Assembly (NCBI GenBank): GCA_014728175.1
Contig: WJMA01000028.1
Span: 1-58,185 of the forward strand
Reading direction: 5' to 3'
From: Candidatus Fermentibacterota bacterium
GTDB lineage: Bacteria > Fermentibacterota > Fermentibacteria > Fermentibacterales > JCC-6
DNA: 58,185 nt
Shown here: positions 25,534 through 33,890 of the stretch, piece after piece
Numbering within the stretch: position 1 is the first letter of the stretch
How the letters are laid out: every line of letters starts with the position of its first letter
Program-made: the position numbers and the translations under genes
Notes under the pieces: model-generated
Seen by the model: only the letters and a program-made list of their open reading frames with translations
Database searches by the model: none
What the model was told of the DNA's origin: nothing

Positions 25534-25851
25534 TTACTCGAAGAAACCGGCCCGTCCGAGAGCCTCGGCGGAGATCCTGCCGCTGGGGCCATCTCCCCTG
25601 GCCACCGCTACGGCCACCTCGCCCCCCAGCGCGTCGTAGATTTTTGCCACCTCACCATGGGTGAAGCCGGGACAGAGCAAAATCGAGTCCAGCTTCTTCT
25701 CCCGGTGATATTCGCCGGCCGCCTCTACCGCTTCCTGCTGAGATCCGGTCAGCACCAGGTGGGCCTCGATCATATCGGTCTTGACCTCGGTCCTGTGAGT
25801 CGATGCGTCTGCATCGGGGGCATGGGCCATAATCAATACCCTGAACGGCAT
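25534..25851 (-). CDS. Small conserved protein resembling DUF6506
   Basis: 105 aa, start MPFRVLIMAHAPDADASTHR with a good Shine-Dalgarno (GGAGAGGAG). The body (LDSILLCPGFTHGEVAKIYDAL, VAVAVARGDGPSG) fits my memory of the DUF6506 family of small cytoplasmic proteins with an alternating beta/alpha pattern. Function unknown. It sits 23 nt after the aminopeptidase stop and 61 nt before the GNAT start, on the same strand. Confidence 0.6.
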   Translation of the reverse strand: MPFRVLIMAHAPDADASTHRTEVKTDMIEAHLVLTGSQQEAVEAAGEYHREKKLDSILLCPGFTHGEVAKIYDALGGEVAVAVARGDGPSGRISAEALGRAGFFE

Positions 25852-25874
25852 GAGCTTCTCCTCTCCGTAGCGAG

Positions 25875-27887
25875 TTAGGCGTCTACCTCGTCTATGGGCC
25901 CGTTTAGCTCCTCGGTGCCCTCCAGCACGAACCTGCCGTCCCTTATTATCTCTATCTGCTCCCCATCTCCCGTCACCGCCGCTATCGATGCAATCGAGTG
26001 GTAGGGAACCGTAATATCTATGTGCTTGAACGTGTAGGCTTCCTCCATGGACTCATCGCGTTTGGCCGTTTTCTCGTTGAACCGCGCGATGACCTCCTTG
26101 CCGCTCTCGTGGTTCATGGTGGGGAGATCCTCCTGCAGCGCGAAGCAGGTATCGCCTATGGCGAAGTGGGGACCCATCTTCTCCAGTATCACCACCGGAA
26201 TTACGTCCATGATCCCGTGGCGCCTGGCCATCGCGTAGGCCTCGGTGTTGCTTCCTATGGCGAACTCCCCCATGGGAAGCGTATCGTGGGGGTGGAGGAG
26301 GTTGTCCTTTAGGTATCTGCGGTTCTCTTCGGGGTCGTCGAAGTTGGTGCATGAGTAGTCCTCGATCATCCCGTCGACGAACTCGATGCGCAGGTTTTCG
26401 AAACGCAGCCTGTTGAGGAAGGCCTCTTCCACGTGCAGCACACCGCTGGTTCCCTGGAGCAAGGGAGAGGTGAACACCTCGCCCAGGGGGATGTTCTGAG
26501 CAGCAAGCTCGTTGGTGAAGTTGGTCTGGCTGGAAGGATCCTCGATGTCATGCATGTTGATCCTGAGGTCGGTCTGGTTGGATCCACTGCCCATGACTCT
26601 TACATGATCCGCCCGATCGAGCACGTCCACCATCGCCTGCTGGATCCTACCGTACCTCTCGCTGTCCAGCATGTTGACCTTCATCGTATCCCTGAAGATA
26701 GCCTCGAAATCCCCCCTTACGAACGGTCCCGGGAAGGATGCCAGGGAGAAACCCGTCTCCTTGCGCGGGCATCTGGCGTTCCAGATCTCCACGTTGACCT
26801 GCTGGAATCGCCTGTACAACTGCGCGGAGTCGGAATCGGGCGCGACCTTTTCCTTCTTCTCTATCGGGTCGAAGGGCTCCCTTCCGAAAACCCTCATCAC
26901 CAGATGACCCGAGAACCTGTCCACATCCTCCGAGTAGGAATCCAGGGCCTTGGTCATGTACTCTTTTTGCTTCTCGATACTCTCCTCGTCCAGGTGGAGT
27001 ACCGCATCGAACTTGTGATCGTACTGGGCCTGCCTGCAGGGAAGCATGGGTGAAACGGAGGCCAGGAAGGGCGTCATGCCCATCTCTTCCAGCTTGAAGG
27101 CAATCGCTCTGTAGAGCCTTTCGAACCCCATCGGCAGGCCGACCGAGACGTTCTTCCTCTTGCTGAGATCCTTGTTCTCCAACTCGAAGCCCTTTACGTA
27201 CGCCCTGGCAAGCGTATCGGCTACCTCCTCTATATCCGCCTCCGGAAGGCCGGAGAGGAATTCCGCCGTTCTCAGCTCGGCGTCACTTACCCTCGGTCCG
27301 TAGCGGAACATGTATCCGGGATTGTCATCCGCACCCAGGGCGACGTTCGTATTATGGGTCCGCGACGGCGAAATCACGGAGCCCAGAAGGAACTCGGTCT
27401 CGAGCGTCAAATCTCGCCGCCAGTGTTCGACCAGGATATCCCGGACGGCTTCCCCGTCTAGGTGCCGGCCGTTGGATGTGGCCTCCGCCATCCGCAGAAG
27501 TGGCTGGAAGGCTCTGCTCAGCAAATCCTTTCGCTCCTGGCAGGCCGTTTTCCCGTTTCCCAGAAGGCGCATGAACCAGGAAGCCACCGCCTGGCCAGGC
27601 ACCGGGCCCAGACGCTCCACCGCGTAGGAAGGATCGGCCCAGCTGTCCTCGTAACCCTCCGGGGACAGCTCCTTGTACAGCCTTTCGTTCTCAGTCTTCA
27701 ACTCCTCGAAGGATTTGCCTCCGCTACCCTTTCCCCGGCCTTCCAGGCACATGCTTCCCATGGTAAGGACCTTCTCCGCCGCCGCACCCAGGAATTCAGC
27801 CATCGGCTCCGTTGCTTCTCTCGTGCTGCTTAGAATTTCCCTCACGCTTTCGAGCTGTGCTTCCAGCGGTACGGCTTCGTCATTCAT
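25875..27887 (-). CDS. M29-type aminopeptidase with long N-terminal extension
   Basis: 670 aa from ATG 27887 (MNDEAVPLEAQLESV), which has GGGAGG 9 nt upstream; the frame to 27983 is rejected. The C-terminal ~370 residues match M29 thermophilic aminopeptidases: GEVFTSPLLQGTSGVLHVEE, GEFAIGSNTEAYAMAR, MGPHFAIGD and the final metal pair HID (FKHIDITVPYH). M29 enzymes are usually ~370-415 aa, so ~280 N-terminal residues (helical, charged) are extra and unassigned. A cytoplasmic metallo-aminopeptidase is expected. Its upstream region carries two micro-ORFs and a terminator-like hairpin that may control it. Confidence 0.85.
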   Translation of the reverse strand: MNDEAVPLEAQLESVREILSSTREATEPMAEFLGAAAEKVLTMGSMCLEGRGKGSGGKSFEELKTENERLYKELSPEGYEDSWADPSYAVERLGPVPGQAVASWFMRLLGNGKTACQERKDLLSRAFQPLLRMAEATSNGRHLDGEAVRDILVEHWRRDLTLETEFLLGSVISPSRTHNTNVALGADDNPGYMFRYGPRVSDAELRTAEFLSGLPEADIEEVADTLARAYVKGFELENKDLSKRKNVSVGLPMGFERLYRAIAFKLEEMGMTPFLASVSPMLPCRQAQYDHKFDAVLHLDEESIEKQKEYMTKALDSYSEDVDRFSGHLVMRVFGREPFDPIEKKEKVAPDSDSAQLYRRFQQVNVEIWNARCPRKETGFSLASFPGPFVRGDFEAIFRDTMKVNMLDSERYGRIQQAMVDVLDRADHVRVMGSGSNQTDLRINMHDIEDPSSQTNFTNELAAQNIPLGEVFTSPLLQGTSGVLHVEEAFLNRLRFENLRIEFVDGMIEDYSCTNFDDPEENRRYLKDNLLHPHDTLPMGEFAIGSNTEAYAMARRHGIMDVIPVVILEKMGPHFAIGDTCFALQEDLPTMNHESGKEVIARFNEKTAKRDESMEEAYTFKHIDITVPYHSIASIAAVTGDGEQIEIIRDGRFVLEGTEELNGPIDEVDA

Positions 27888-27988
27888 TCGAAGAGACCTC
27901 CCATGTCGCTTTCTTAATGCAATTTCTACCCACCGCACGGGCGTAAGTCGAGAAGCTCCGTATCGGATCGGGTGGAAATACAAATATA

Positions 27989-28018
27989 GGGGCCGGGGCG
28001 ATGCAACACCCCGGCCCC
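27989..28018 (-). terminator. GC-rich terminator/attenuator hairpin upstream of the aminopeptidase
   Basis: Perfect 10-bp stem GGGGCCGGGG/CCCCGGCCCC with a 10-nt loop; in the leftward direction it is followed by TATATTTGTATTT. It lies between the micro-ORFs and the aminopeptidase start, so it either ends a small transcript or attenuates the operon. Confidence 0.65.
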
Positions 28019-28026
28019 GTCCTCAT

Positions 28027-28061
28027 GCGGGGAGTATGGAGCTAATTTCCTCCCTCCCCGC
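28027..28061 (-). promoter_or_regulatory. Hairpin enclosing the stop codon of micro-ORF B
   Basis: Outer 8-bp stem (GCGGGGAG 28027-28034 with CTCCCCGC 28054-28061) and inner 4-bp stem (28038-28041 with 28050-28053), separated by a 3-nt bulge. The 8-nt loop contains the TAG of micro-ORF B. It starts 8 nt from the terminator hairpin. Confidence 0.6.
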
Positions 28062-28083
28062 GCCTTGCTTTATACTCTTCCAT
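28042..28083 (-). CDS. 13-codon micro-ORF B
   Basis: Encodes MEEYKARRGEGGN and ends in TAG. The evidence is the ribosome-binding site: AAAGGAGGTG 3-6 nt before the ATG is a perfect anti-16S match, one of the strongest in the window. Its last codons and stop fold into the hairpin at 28027-28061. It aligns without gaps with micro-ORF A (shared start, Arg/Lys at 7, Arg 8, Glu 10), and the two share the initiation context GGAGGTGC..CTATG. Could be a leader peptide whose translation controls the terminator downstream, or a functional peptide. No family recognised. Confidence 0.5.
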   Translation of the reverse strand: MEEYKARRGEGGN

Positions 28084-28111
28084 AGGCACCTCCTTTGCTG
28101 GTTTGCGGCCA

Positions 28112-28143
28112 GTGGAGGCGCAGTTCTAGGCGTGCACCTCCAC
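28112..28143 (-). promoter_or_regulatory. Hairpin enclosing the stop codon of micro-ORF A
   Basis: 10-bp stem (GTGGAGGCGC 28112-28121 with GCACCTCCAC 28134-28143, one G-U pair in the leftward RNA), 12-nt loop containing the TAG of micro-ORF A. Same arrangement as the hairpin at 28027-28061. Confidence 0.6.
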
Positions 28144-28167
28144 GCGCTTTCTCCCGGTGTTCTTCAT
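28126..28167 (-). CDS. 13-codon micro-ORF A
   Basis: Encodes MKNTGRKRVEVHA, stop TAG. GGGAGGTG lies 5 nt before the ATG, about 27 nt after a predicted transcription start at ~28194. The length is identical to micro-ORF B (42 nt including stop) and its stop is likewise placed in a hairpin loop. Basic residues dominate (Lys2, Arg6, Lys7, Arg8). Function unknown; leader peptide or micropeptide. Confidence 0.5.
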   Translation of the reverse strand: MKNTGRKRVEVHA

Positions 28168-28200
28168 AGGCGCACCTCCCTTCGACTACGGACGACTCGT

Positions 28201-28231
28201 AGAATAGACTCCGAGAGGCACGCAAGGTCAA
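28201..28231 (-). promoter_or_regulatory. Promoter for the micro-ORF transcript
   Basis: Leftward TTGACC (28226-28231) and TATTCT (28201-28206) with a 19-nt spacer, slightly long for sigma-70; TCTATT gives 17. Divergent from the lipoprotein gene at 28302. Confidence 0.45.
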
Positions 28232-28301
28232 CATCTGGAACAAACGGCCAGGCCTTAGCTATCTTCCATCGACTGGCCAGAAAAGCTAGAGAGAGGCTCC
28301 G

Positions 28302-28931
28302 ATGACCAGGTATATGGTAGTGTTGAGCGGCCTACTGGCTCTCTGCTCCTGCGACGTAACGGACCCGTTCACTCTTCTTCGATGCGAGTTCAGGGTGGAG
28401 AGCACGAAAGACTTCTACCTGGCGGGCGTTTCGCTGGACAGCCTGGAGTCGCTCTCATCTTCCCAGGTCGCTCAAGTACTGGCCGCATGGGCGGAGGGCG
28501 AATGCCCCATGGACTTCACGCTGAACGTCGGGATCCGAAATCCAAACGACTCCTCCTCCGCGGGTATGGATATACCGGCCACCCTGACAGACTTCGGGTG
28601 GGACCTGTACCTGGACACCTCCGATGACGGGGACTTCGACACCACCTGGGTCTGCAGCGGTTCTCTGGGCAGCCCGTTCGAGGTTCCCGAAGGAGGAGAG
28701 ACGGTAATCCTCCCGCTGGACGTGGCCTTCGACGCCTTCGCTCTGCTGGGAAGCCTGGATCCCATGTTCGTAATCGACTTGGCGCTGGCCATAGGTGGAA
28801 TAGACAGCGACATACGGGACCCCCAGCATCTGGGCAGGCTCTACATCAAAACCCTGCCCGAGTTCGACACCCCGCTGGGACCCATAACCTATCCCTCAGA
28901 GCTGCTGATCAACCTGGACTGGGCCGACTAG
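28302..28931 (+). CDS. Hypothetical lipoprotein, possibly LEA14/WHy-like
   Basis: 209 aa. Signal MTRYMVVLSGLLALCS-C with lipobox. The mature part contains FTLNVGIRNPNDSSSAGMDIPATLTDFGWDLYLD, reminiscent of the WHy/LEA14 beta-sandwich (a nonpolar strand followed by N-P-N), and ends INLDWAD. The family assignment is tentative. Membrane-anchored, role unknown. The final 4 nt overlap the stop of the convergent gene at 28928. Confidence 0.65.
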   Translation: MTRYMVVLSGLLALCSCDVTDPFTLLRCEFRVESTKDFYLAGVSLDSLESLSSSQVAQVLAAWAEGECPMDFTLNVGIRNPNDSSSAGMDIPATLTDFGWDLYLDTSDDGDFDTTWVCSGSLGSPFEVPEGGETVILPLDVAFDAFALLGSLDPMFVIDLALAIGGIDSDIRDPQHLGRLYIKTLPEFDTPLGPITYPSELLINLDWAD

Positions 28932-29866
28932 CGACGTCCCGGAAACGCCGCGGAAATGCTAAGGTAGGACTGCCCCTGTAGGTAATCCTGCTCGTACTTC
29001 CTTGCGTAGTGCAGAAGCAGAGTTCTGGGGACAATTCCGGGAACCATTCCCTGTTTGAATTCCTCCACGATCTCCAGAAGCTCCCGCTTCTCCCACGAGT
29101 CGAGGTTCTCCTTGAAGTAGCCCAGGAGGTGCATCATCACGTTGGCGTGCCTTCCCGGGCTCGACCTTACCGAAAGAGCCTGCATCAGAAGCTCCTCATA
29201 GCGGTCTAACCTCTCCTCGTCACTACCTTCGAAGCCGGCCACCAGCCTGCCCATCTCTCCCAACAGATCCTGGCTGTGGGCCATCAGCTGTAGCTTGTGC
29301 CGGGAGTGGAAATCGACCAGGTCTTGGATCTTCCCATCCTTAGCCATCAGCCGAAACCGGTGAAGGCAGAACAGCCTTTCGAAGAAGTTCTCCCTCAATC
29401 CAGGGTCGTGCAGCCTTCCTTCGTCCTCGAAGGGAATACGAGGGAAATGCTCCATCACCGCCGCGGCGAACAGGCCCACGCCCGTGGGATGGGGAACGCC
29501 GTTTTGGTCGTAGACCTTTATCCTCTCCATCCCCGAGCTGGGGGAACGGCTCTTGAATATGAAGCCGCAGAGGTTCTCCTCTTCGAGCTCGATTACCCTC
29601 CTGCGAGAGAACTCGAGCATCTTATCAGTAAGATCCTTCTCCGTCTTGGTGGTAACCAGTCGCGGCGCCTGCGGGTCTCCCCGAAGCTGCATGGCCTCGC
29701 GGGGGACGGGCAGGCCGCACTCGACCTCCGGGCATACCCGAACCCACTGCACGTACTCGCTTACGGTACCCACCAAAAACCTGTCCCTCTTGTGCTGCCC
29801 ATCGTAACGGACAGGCTCACCCAGAAGGCATGTGCTTACGCCCACCTTTGGTTTTTTGTTTTCCAT
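28928..29866 (-). CDS. DUF523-DUF1722 protein
   Basis: 312 aa. N-terminal DUF523 (residues ~5-150): VGVSTCLLGEPVRYDGQHKRD, VCPEVECGLPVPREAM, with conserved Cys; family members are often annotated as possible iron-sulfur or thiouridine-degrading enzymes. C-terminal DUF1722/YbgA-like (residues ~175-300): LVDFHSRHKLQLMAHSQDLLGEMG, HANVMMHLLGYFK, LLLHYARKY. The two-domain order is common. It follows the D-cysteine desulfhydrase-like gene by 16 nt, so the two are probably co-transcribed, hinting at sulfur chemistry (inference). Confidence 0.85.
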   Translation of the reverse strand: MENKKPKVGVSTCLLGEPVRYDGQHKRDRFLVGTVSEYVQWVRVCPEVECGLPVPREAMQLRGDPQAPRLVTTKTEKDLTDKMLEFSRRRVIELEEENLCGFIFKSRSPSSGMERIKVYDQNGVPHPTGVGLFAAAVMEHFPRIPFEDEGRLHDPGLRENFFERLFCLHRFRLMAKDGKIQDLVDFHSRHKLQLMAHSQDLLGEMGRLVAGFEGSDEERLDRYEELLMQALSVRSSPGRHANVMMHLLGYFKENLDSWEKRELLEIVEEFKQGMVPGIVPRTLLLHYARKYEQDYLQGQSYLSISAAFPGRR

Positions 29867-29882
29867 GGTTTTACAGCCTCTA

Positions 29883-30857
29883 TCAGTCTTGAATTTCGAA
29901 TCCGAACAGGCTGAAGATGCCTCCGGTGTGGATGAAGAGGATCGTGCCCCCGTCGATCCGGCTCTCCTCCTCCATCACCCCGTACATGCCCTTGGCGCTG
30001 TAAACCGGATCGAGGACGATTCCCTCGCTTCTGGCCAACAACCTTATGGTGTCCAGCGCTTCCGGGGTGATATCGCCGTAACCCTCACCGTAGTAACCGT
30101 CCACAATCTCCAGGCTGCAGTCCTCGTAGGATATGGGTACTTCGTAGTCCTTTATGGTATCCCGTACGAGCTTCTCTATGAACTCCACGAACTCCTGCTG
30201 CGGCTCGCCGACGTTTATTCCCCTCACCTTTCCCCTGATCCCGTACAGCCTCGTTCCGATGGTCAGCCCCGCGGACGTCCCTCCGGACCCCGCCGCGTGG
30301 TAGATGCGGTCGGGTTCTACGCCGCTCTCCTCCTGCCACTGGAAAATCTCTTTGGCGGCCAGTATGTACCCCATGGCCCCCAGTGGGGTCGATGCCCCGG
30401 AGGGGACGTACAGGCAATTCCTGCCCTCGGCCTCATGCTCCTCGACGACCTCATGCACTACCTCGTCCAGCCGCTGGTAGTAGTCGTCGGGAGAGATCAC
30501 CTTGACTCGTGCCTCGCACAACCTATCAAGCAGAAGATTGCCCGTGGCCTTCCCCGGCTTTTCACCCCTGAGTATCAGATGCGGCTGCAGACCCACCTTC
30601 CGGCAGGCGAAGGCGGTGGCCCGGCAGTGGTTCGACTGGATGCTGCCCACGGTTATCACCACGTCCACTTCCCTGCGCAGGGCTTCCGCCAGCACGAACT
30701 CCAGCTTACGGATCTTGTTGCCGGACGTGGCGCAACCGGTGAGATCGTCCCTCTTCACGTAGATCTCTTTGCCCAGCCTCTGCGACAGGGAGTCCATTCT
30801 CCGGACGGGGGTGGGAATGTTGGCCAGCTCCACTCTCTCGGGCAGTTGGAAGTCCAT
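29883..30857 (-). CDS. dcyD: PLP-dependent D-cysteine desulfhydrase / ACC deaminase family enzyme
   Basis: 324 aa fold-type II PLP enzyme. RVELANIPTPVRRMDSLSQRLG, YVKRDDLTG with the PLP Lys in SGNKIRKLEF, and TVGSIQSNHCRATAFAC match the DcyD/ACC-deaminase family; AAGSGGTSAGLTIGTRL is the phosphate-binding glycine loop. D-cysteine desulfhydrase (giving pyruvate, H2S and ammonia) is more likely than ACC deaminase, but the specificity residues cannot be settled by eye. Good Shine-Dalgarno before 30857. Confidence 0.8.
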   Translation of the reverse strand: MDFQLPERVELANIPTPVRRMDSLSQRLGKEIYVKRDDLTGCATSGNKIRKLEFVLAEALRREVDVVITVGSIQSNHCRATAFACRKVGLQPHLILRGEKPGKATGNLLLDRLCEARVKVISPDDYYQRLDEVVHEVVEEHEAEGRNCLYVPSGASTPLGAMGYILAAKEIFQWQEESGVEPDRIYHAAGSGGTSAGLTIGTRLYGIRGKVRGINVGEPQQEFVEFIEKLVRDTIKDYEVPISYEDCSLEIVDGYYGEGYGDITPEALDTIRLLARSEGIVLDPVYSAKGMYGVMEEESRIDGGTILFIHTGGIFSLFGFEIQD

Positions 30858-31031
30858 CTCGCACCTCTCAGGAATAAGCGACCATCTTTGGAACCCCTCG
30901 CTTCTTTCAGACTATGTGCAACCCGAAGCAGGATTAAAAGCCGGCTCCGACTTCGGCATGCCGCGTTTCGTTATAATCGGCGGTAACTAACCGGCTTATC
31001 AGAGTCAGCAATTCTTTAGCGGAGGTTGGGC

Positions 31032-33041
31032 ATGGGGTACAGGTTTGGACTATTGGCAATAGCGGCTTTGATCGCGGCCGGCTGCGGAAGGCAGCCGGGT
31101 GAAGAAGAAACCCGGCGGGAGACGCTTCCGGAGCCGGAGCACGTGGCCTCGGAGAACGCGGAGACGCTGATACCGCGGGAGGTGCTCTTCGGCAACCCCG
31201 AGAGGATCCTTCCCCATCTGTCGCCGGACGGGGAGCGTATAGCTTACATCGCCCCGGCCGACGAGATCCTCAACATCTGGGTCATGGACAGCGACGGAGG
31301 AAACGTCCGTCAGCTCACCCATGACGAGAGCAGGGGAATAATCAACTTCGACTGGGCGAAGAACGGCCGGCAGATACTCTACACCCGCGACGAGAGCGGT
31401 GAGGAGAACACGCACGTCTACCTGTTGGACGTGGAATCGGGGGATGCGGTAGACCTTACCCCCTACGAGGAAGTGAAGGCCTACGTTTCGGCCATGGACA
31501 AGGATCAGCCGGACAGAGTGCTCATCGAGATGAACCGCAACAACCCCATGTTCTTCGACGTCTACTCCTGCGATCTGACCACCGGCGAGCTAGCCCTGCT
31601 GCAGGAGAATCCCGGTTACGACGAGAACGGCAACATCATCCTCGGCTACCAGACCGACAGGGACATGAACATCCGGATGTACGTGGGCATAGACCCCGAG
31701 ACGGGGGAGTGGAGCTACTGGATACGGGACGATGACCAGGATGAATGGTCCCTGCTGATGACGGCCTCCCCTCTGGACGAGGTTCTGCCCAGGAAGTTCA
31801 CCGAGGACGGAAACGGTCTGTACCTGACCTCCAACCGTGAGACCAACACAACGCAGCTTTACCTCATGGATCTGGCCACGGGAGAGAAGACTCACATCGC
31901 CGGGGACAACCTGGCCGACATCGGGGGCGTATACTGGGATCCGTTCACCGGCCGGCCCCGGGCATGCTCGTTCCACTATCTGCGCAGGCGCGTCGAGGTT
32001 CTGGACGAGAGTCTCCAGGACGAGTTCGAGCTCTTGCGGAACTTCCACCAGGGAGATTTCGCTCCCACCGGTCACGACCGGGCCGACAGCACCTGGATAG
32101 TGGTGTACTTCACCATCGACAACCCGGCCGAGTACTTCGTCTACGATCGGAGGACCGGGAACATAGACCCCCTCTTCACAGCCATTCCCGAGCTTGAGAA
32201 CTACGAGATGGCAGAAATGGAACCCCTGATCATAGAATCCCGAGACGGGCTGCGGCTGCCATCCTACCTCACTCTGCCCAAGAGAGGGGATCGGCCATAT
32301 CCCTTGATGCTGTTTGTCCACGGCGGGCCCTGGGCCAGGGACTACTACGGCTATAGGCCTTTCACGCAGCTCTTCGCCGACCGCGGTATGGCCGTCTTGA
32401 ATGTGAACTTCCGGGGTTCGCACGGATTCGGCAAAGAGTTCCTCAACGCTTCCAACAAGGAATGGGGAGCGGCCATGCAGGATGACCTGACGGATGCCGT
32501 ACACTGGGCCATCGAGGAGGGCATCGCCGACCCGGACAGGATAGTCGTAGGCGGAGGGTCCTACGGCGGCTACGCCGTTCTTGCCGGCCTGGCGTTCACT
32601 CCGGACCTCTACTGCTGCGGTGTCGATTTCTTCGGGCCGTCCAACCTGGTGACCTTCAGGGAGACGGTTCCGCCTTACTGGAAGCCCCTGGACGTGATGA
32701 TGGACATCAGAATAGGCAACCTGGAGGAGGACCTGGAGATGCTGCAGGACAGATCTCCTCTCAGCCATGTCGACAGCATTCGAGTACCCTTGTTCGTCGC
32801 CCAGGGAGCCAACGATCCCCGGGTGGTCAAGGCGGAGTCCGACCAGATGGTCGACGCCCTGCGGGAGAGGGGTAGGGAGGTCACTTACGCCGTGTACGAG
32901 AACGAGGGCCATGGTTTTCTGGTGGAGGCCAACAGGCTGGACTTCGCCGGAAGGGTGGAGGAGTTTCTTTATATGCACGTTCCCGGCCTGGAGTGCGAGC
33001 TTTTCGAGTCCCCCGAGAACGCCCAGGTCCATCTGGAATGA
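31032..33041 (+). CDS. S9-family prolyl oligopeptidase-type peptidase, lipoprotein
   Basis: 669 aa from ATG 31032, which follows GGAGG by 6 nt; the in-frame TTG at 31026 is too close. Signal LLAIAALIAAG-C indicates a lipoprotein. Residues ~60-385 are a TolB/DPP-like beta-propeller (LSPDGERIAYIA, IWVMDSDGGNVRQLTHDE, INFDWAKNGRQILYTRDE). The catalytic domain has FVHGGPWARD, nucleophile GGGSYGGYAVLAG, Asp in GANDPRVVKAE and His in ENEGHGFLVE. It should cleave short peptides at the cell envelope. A TATAAT at 30972-30977 may be its -10 box. Confidence 0.93.
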   Translation: MGYRFGLLAIAALIAAGCGRQPGEEETRRETLPEPEHVASENAETLIPREVLFGNPERILPHLSPDGERIAYIAPADEILNIWVMDSDGGNVRQLTHDESRGIINFDWAKNGRQILYTRDESGEENTHVYLLDVESGDAVDLTPYEEVKAYVSAMDKDQPDRVLIEMNRNNPMFFDVYSCDLTTGELALLQENPGYDENGNIILGYQTDRDMNIRMYVGIDPETGEWSYWIRDDDQDEWSLLMTASPLDEVLPRKFTEDGNGLYLTSNRETNTTQLYLMDLATGEKTHIAGDNLADIGGVYWDPFTGRPRACSFHYLRRRVEVLDESLQDEFELLRNFHQGDFAPTGHDRADSTWIVVYFTIDNPAEYFVYDRRTGNIDPLFTAIPELENYEMAEMEPLIIESRDGLRLPSYLTLPKRGDRPYPLMLFVHGGPWARDYYGYRPFTQLFADRGMAVLNVNFRGSHGFGKEFLNASNKEWGAAMQDDLTDAVHWAIEEGIADPDRIVVGGGSYGGYAVLAGLAFTPDLYCCGVDFFGPSNLVTFRETVPPYWKPLDVMMDIRIGNLEEDLEMLQDRSPLSHVDSIRVPLFVAQGANDPRVVKAESDQMVDALRERGREVTYAVYENEGHGFLVEANRLDFAGRVEEFLYMHVPGLECELFESPENAQVHLE

Positions 33042-33208
33042 GCAGCTGGATGGACTTTCCGCAAAAGAATGGGAAATAATCCATTGCAGCCGTGTATATG
33101 GGGAACCTCGAGGTAGAAACGGGGTTTTGTTAATGTAGCAGAGCCTCCAGAGCAGAAAGATCGCCCGGCGGTACCTGAAGAGCTCTGACTCGACCTGGAA
33201 GGTGGTCG

Positions 33209-33829
33209 ATGATGAGAAGATTCCTGAAGATACTGTTCAAGCTGTCGCTGCTGGTATTCATTGCCGTTGCCGTTTACAGTGTCATAGTGGTCGTCAGGTC
33301 GCGCTTCATCGCCGATACTCTGGTCGATGCCAGGATCTCCTCCCCCCAGACGGTTCTGGAGCTGACCGACTTTCCCGATGACTGGCTGGAAGTTCTGGTG
33401 GCGGTCGAGGATCCCAACTTCCACCATCACTGCGGGTTGGAGTACTCCGCTCTTTTCGAGCGACCGGGCACCATCACCCAAAGGCTGGTAATAGACCTCT
33501 ACTTCGAAGAAAGCAAGCCCAGGATGGGTATCCTGGAGGAGTTGCTCATATCAAGGTTCTCGCTGCATCCGTTGATCTCCAAGGACAAGCAGCTGCTGGT
33601 TTTCGTGAATACCGTATCCTTCGGGCTCGAAAACGGCCGGGAAGTCAGGGGCTTCGCCAAAGCCTCCGAGGTATTTATAGGCAAGCCTTTCGCCAGGCTG
33701 AACAGAGGCGAGTACCTCTCCCTTCTGGCCATGCTATCTTCACCCGAAACCCTCCACCCGGCAAACAACAGAGAGGCCAACGCCAGGAAGGTGGAGCAGA
33801 TCAGGCAATTGCTGGCCAACCGAATGTAG
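33209..33829 (+). CDS. GT51-like membrane transglycosylase, partly degenerate
   Basis: 206 aa: one N-terminal transmembrane helix (LFKLSLLVFIAVAVYSVIVVV), then a domain with the order of motifs of monofunctional peptidoglycan glycosyltransferases. These are VAVEDPNFHHHCGL (motif with catalytic Glu), GTITQRL (usual GGSTITQQ), ISRFSLHPLISKDKQLLVFVNTVSFG, and FIGKPFARLNRGEYLSLLAMLSSPETLHP. The changed second motif and missing RK..E motif suggest altered or lost activity. Stand-alone gene with GAAGGTGG before the ATG. Confidence 0.7.
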   Translation: MMRRFLKILFKLSLLVFIAVAVYSVIVVVRSRFIADTLVDARISSPQTVLELTDFPDDWLEVLVAVEDPNFHHHCGLEYSALFERPGTITQRLVIDLYFEESKPRMGILEELLISRFSLHPLISKDKQLLVFVNTVSFGLENGREVRGFAKASEVFIGKPFARLNRGEYLSLLAMLSSPETLHPANNREANARKVEQIRQLLANRM

Positions 33830-33861
33830 ATCTAGATGCAGAATTTGGCTATCTCGGTCCA

Positions 33862-33890
33862 TTGACCGGGAGCCGGTCTTCCCCGAATAT
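33862..33890 (+). promoter_or_regulatory. Promoter of the fur-znuACB operon
   Basis: TTGACC, exactly 17 nt, GAATAT. Predicted start ~33897, i.e. inside the operator and 0-3 nt before the ATG at 33899, so the message may be leaderless. Confidence 0.6.

Noticed and set aside
29832-30986. 384-codon open frame antisense to dcyD
   Set aside because: No recognisable domain, no ribosome site; the antisense gene has intact PLP motifs.
31590-33032. 480-codon open frame antisense to the S9 peptidase
   Set aside because: Shadow of a strongly conserved peptidase gene; low-complexity His/Gly/Val translation.
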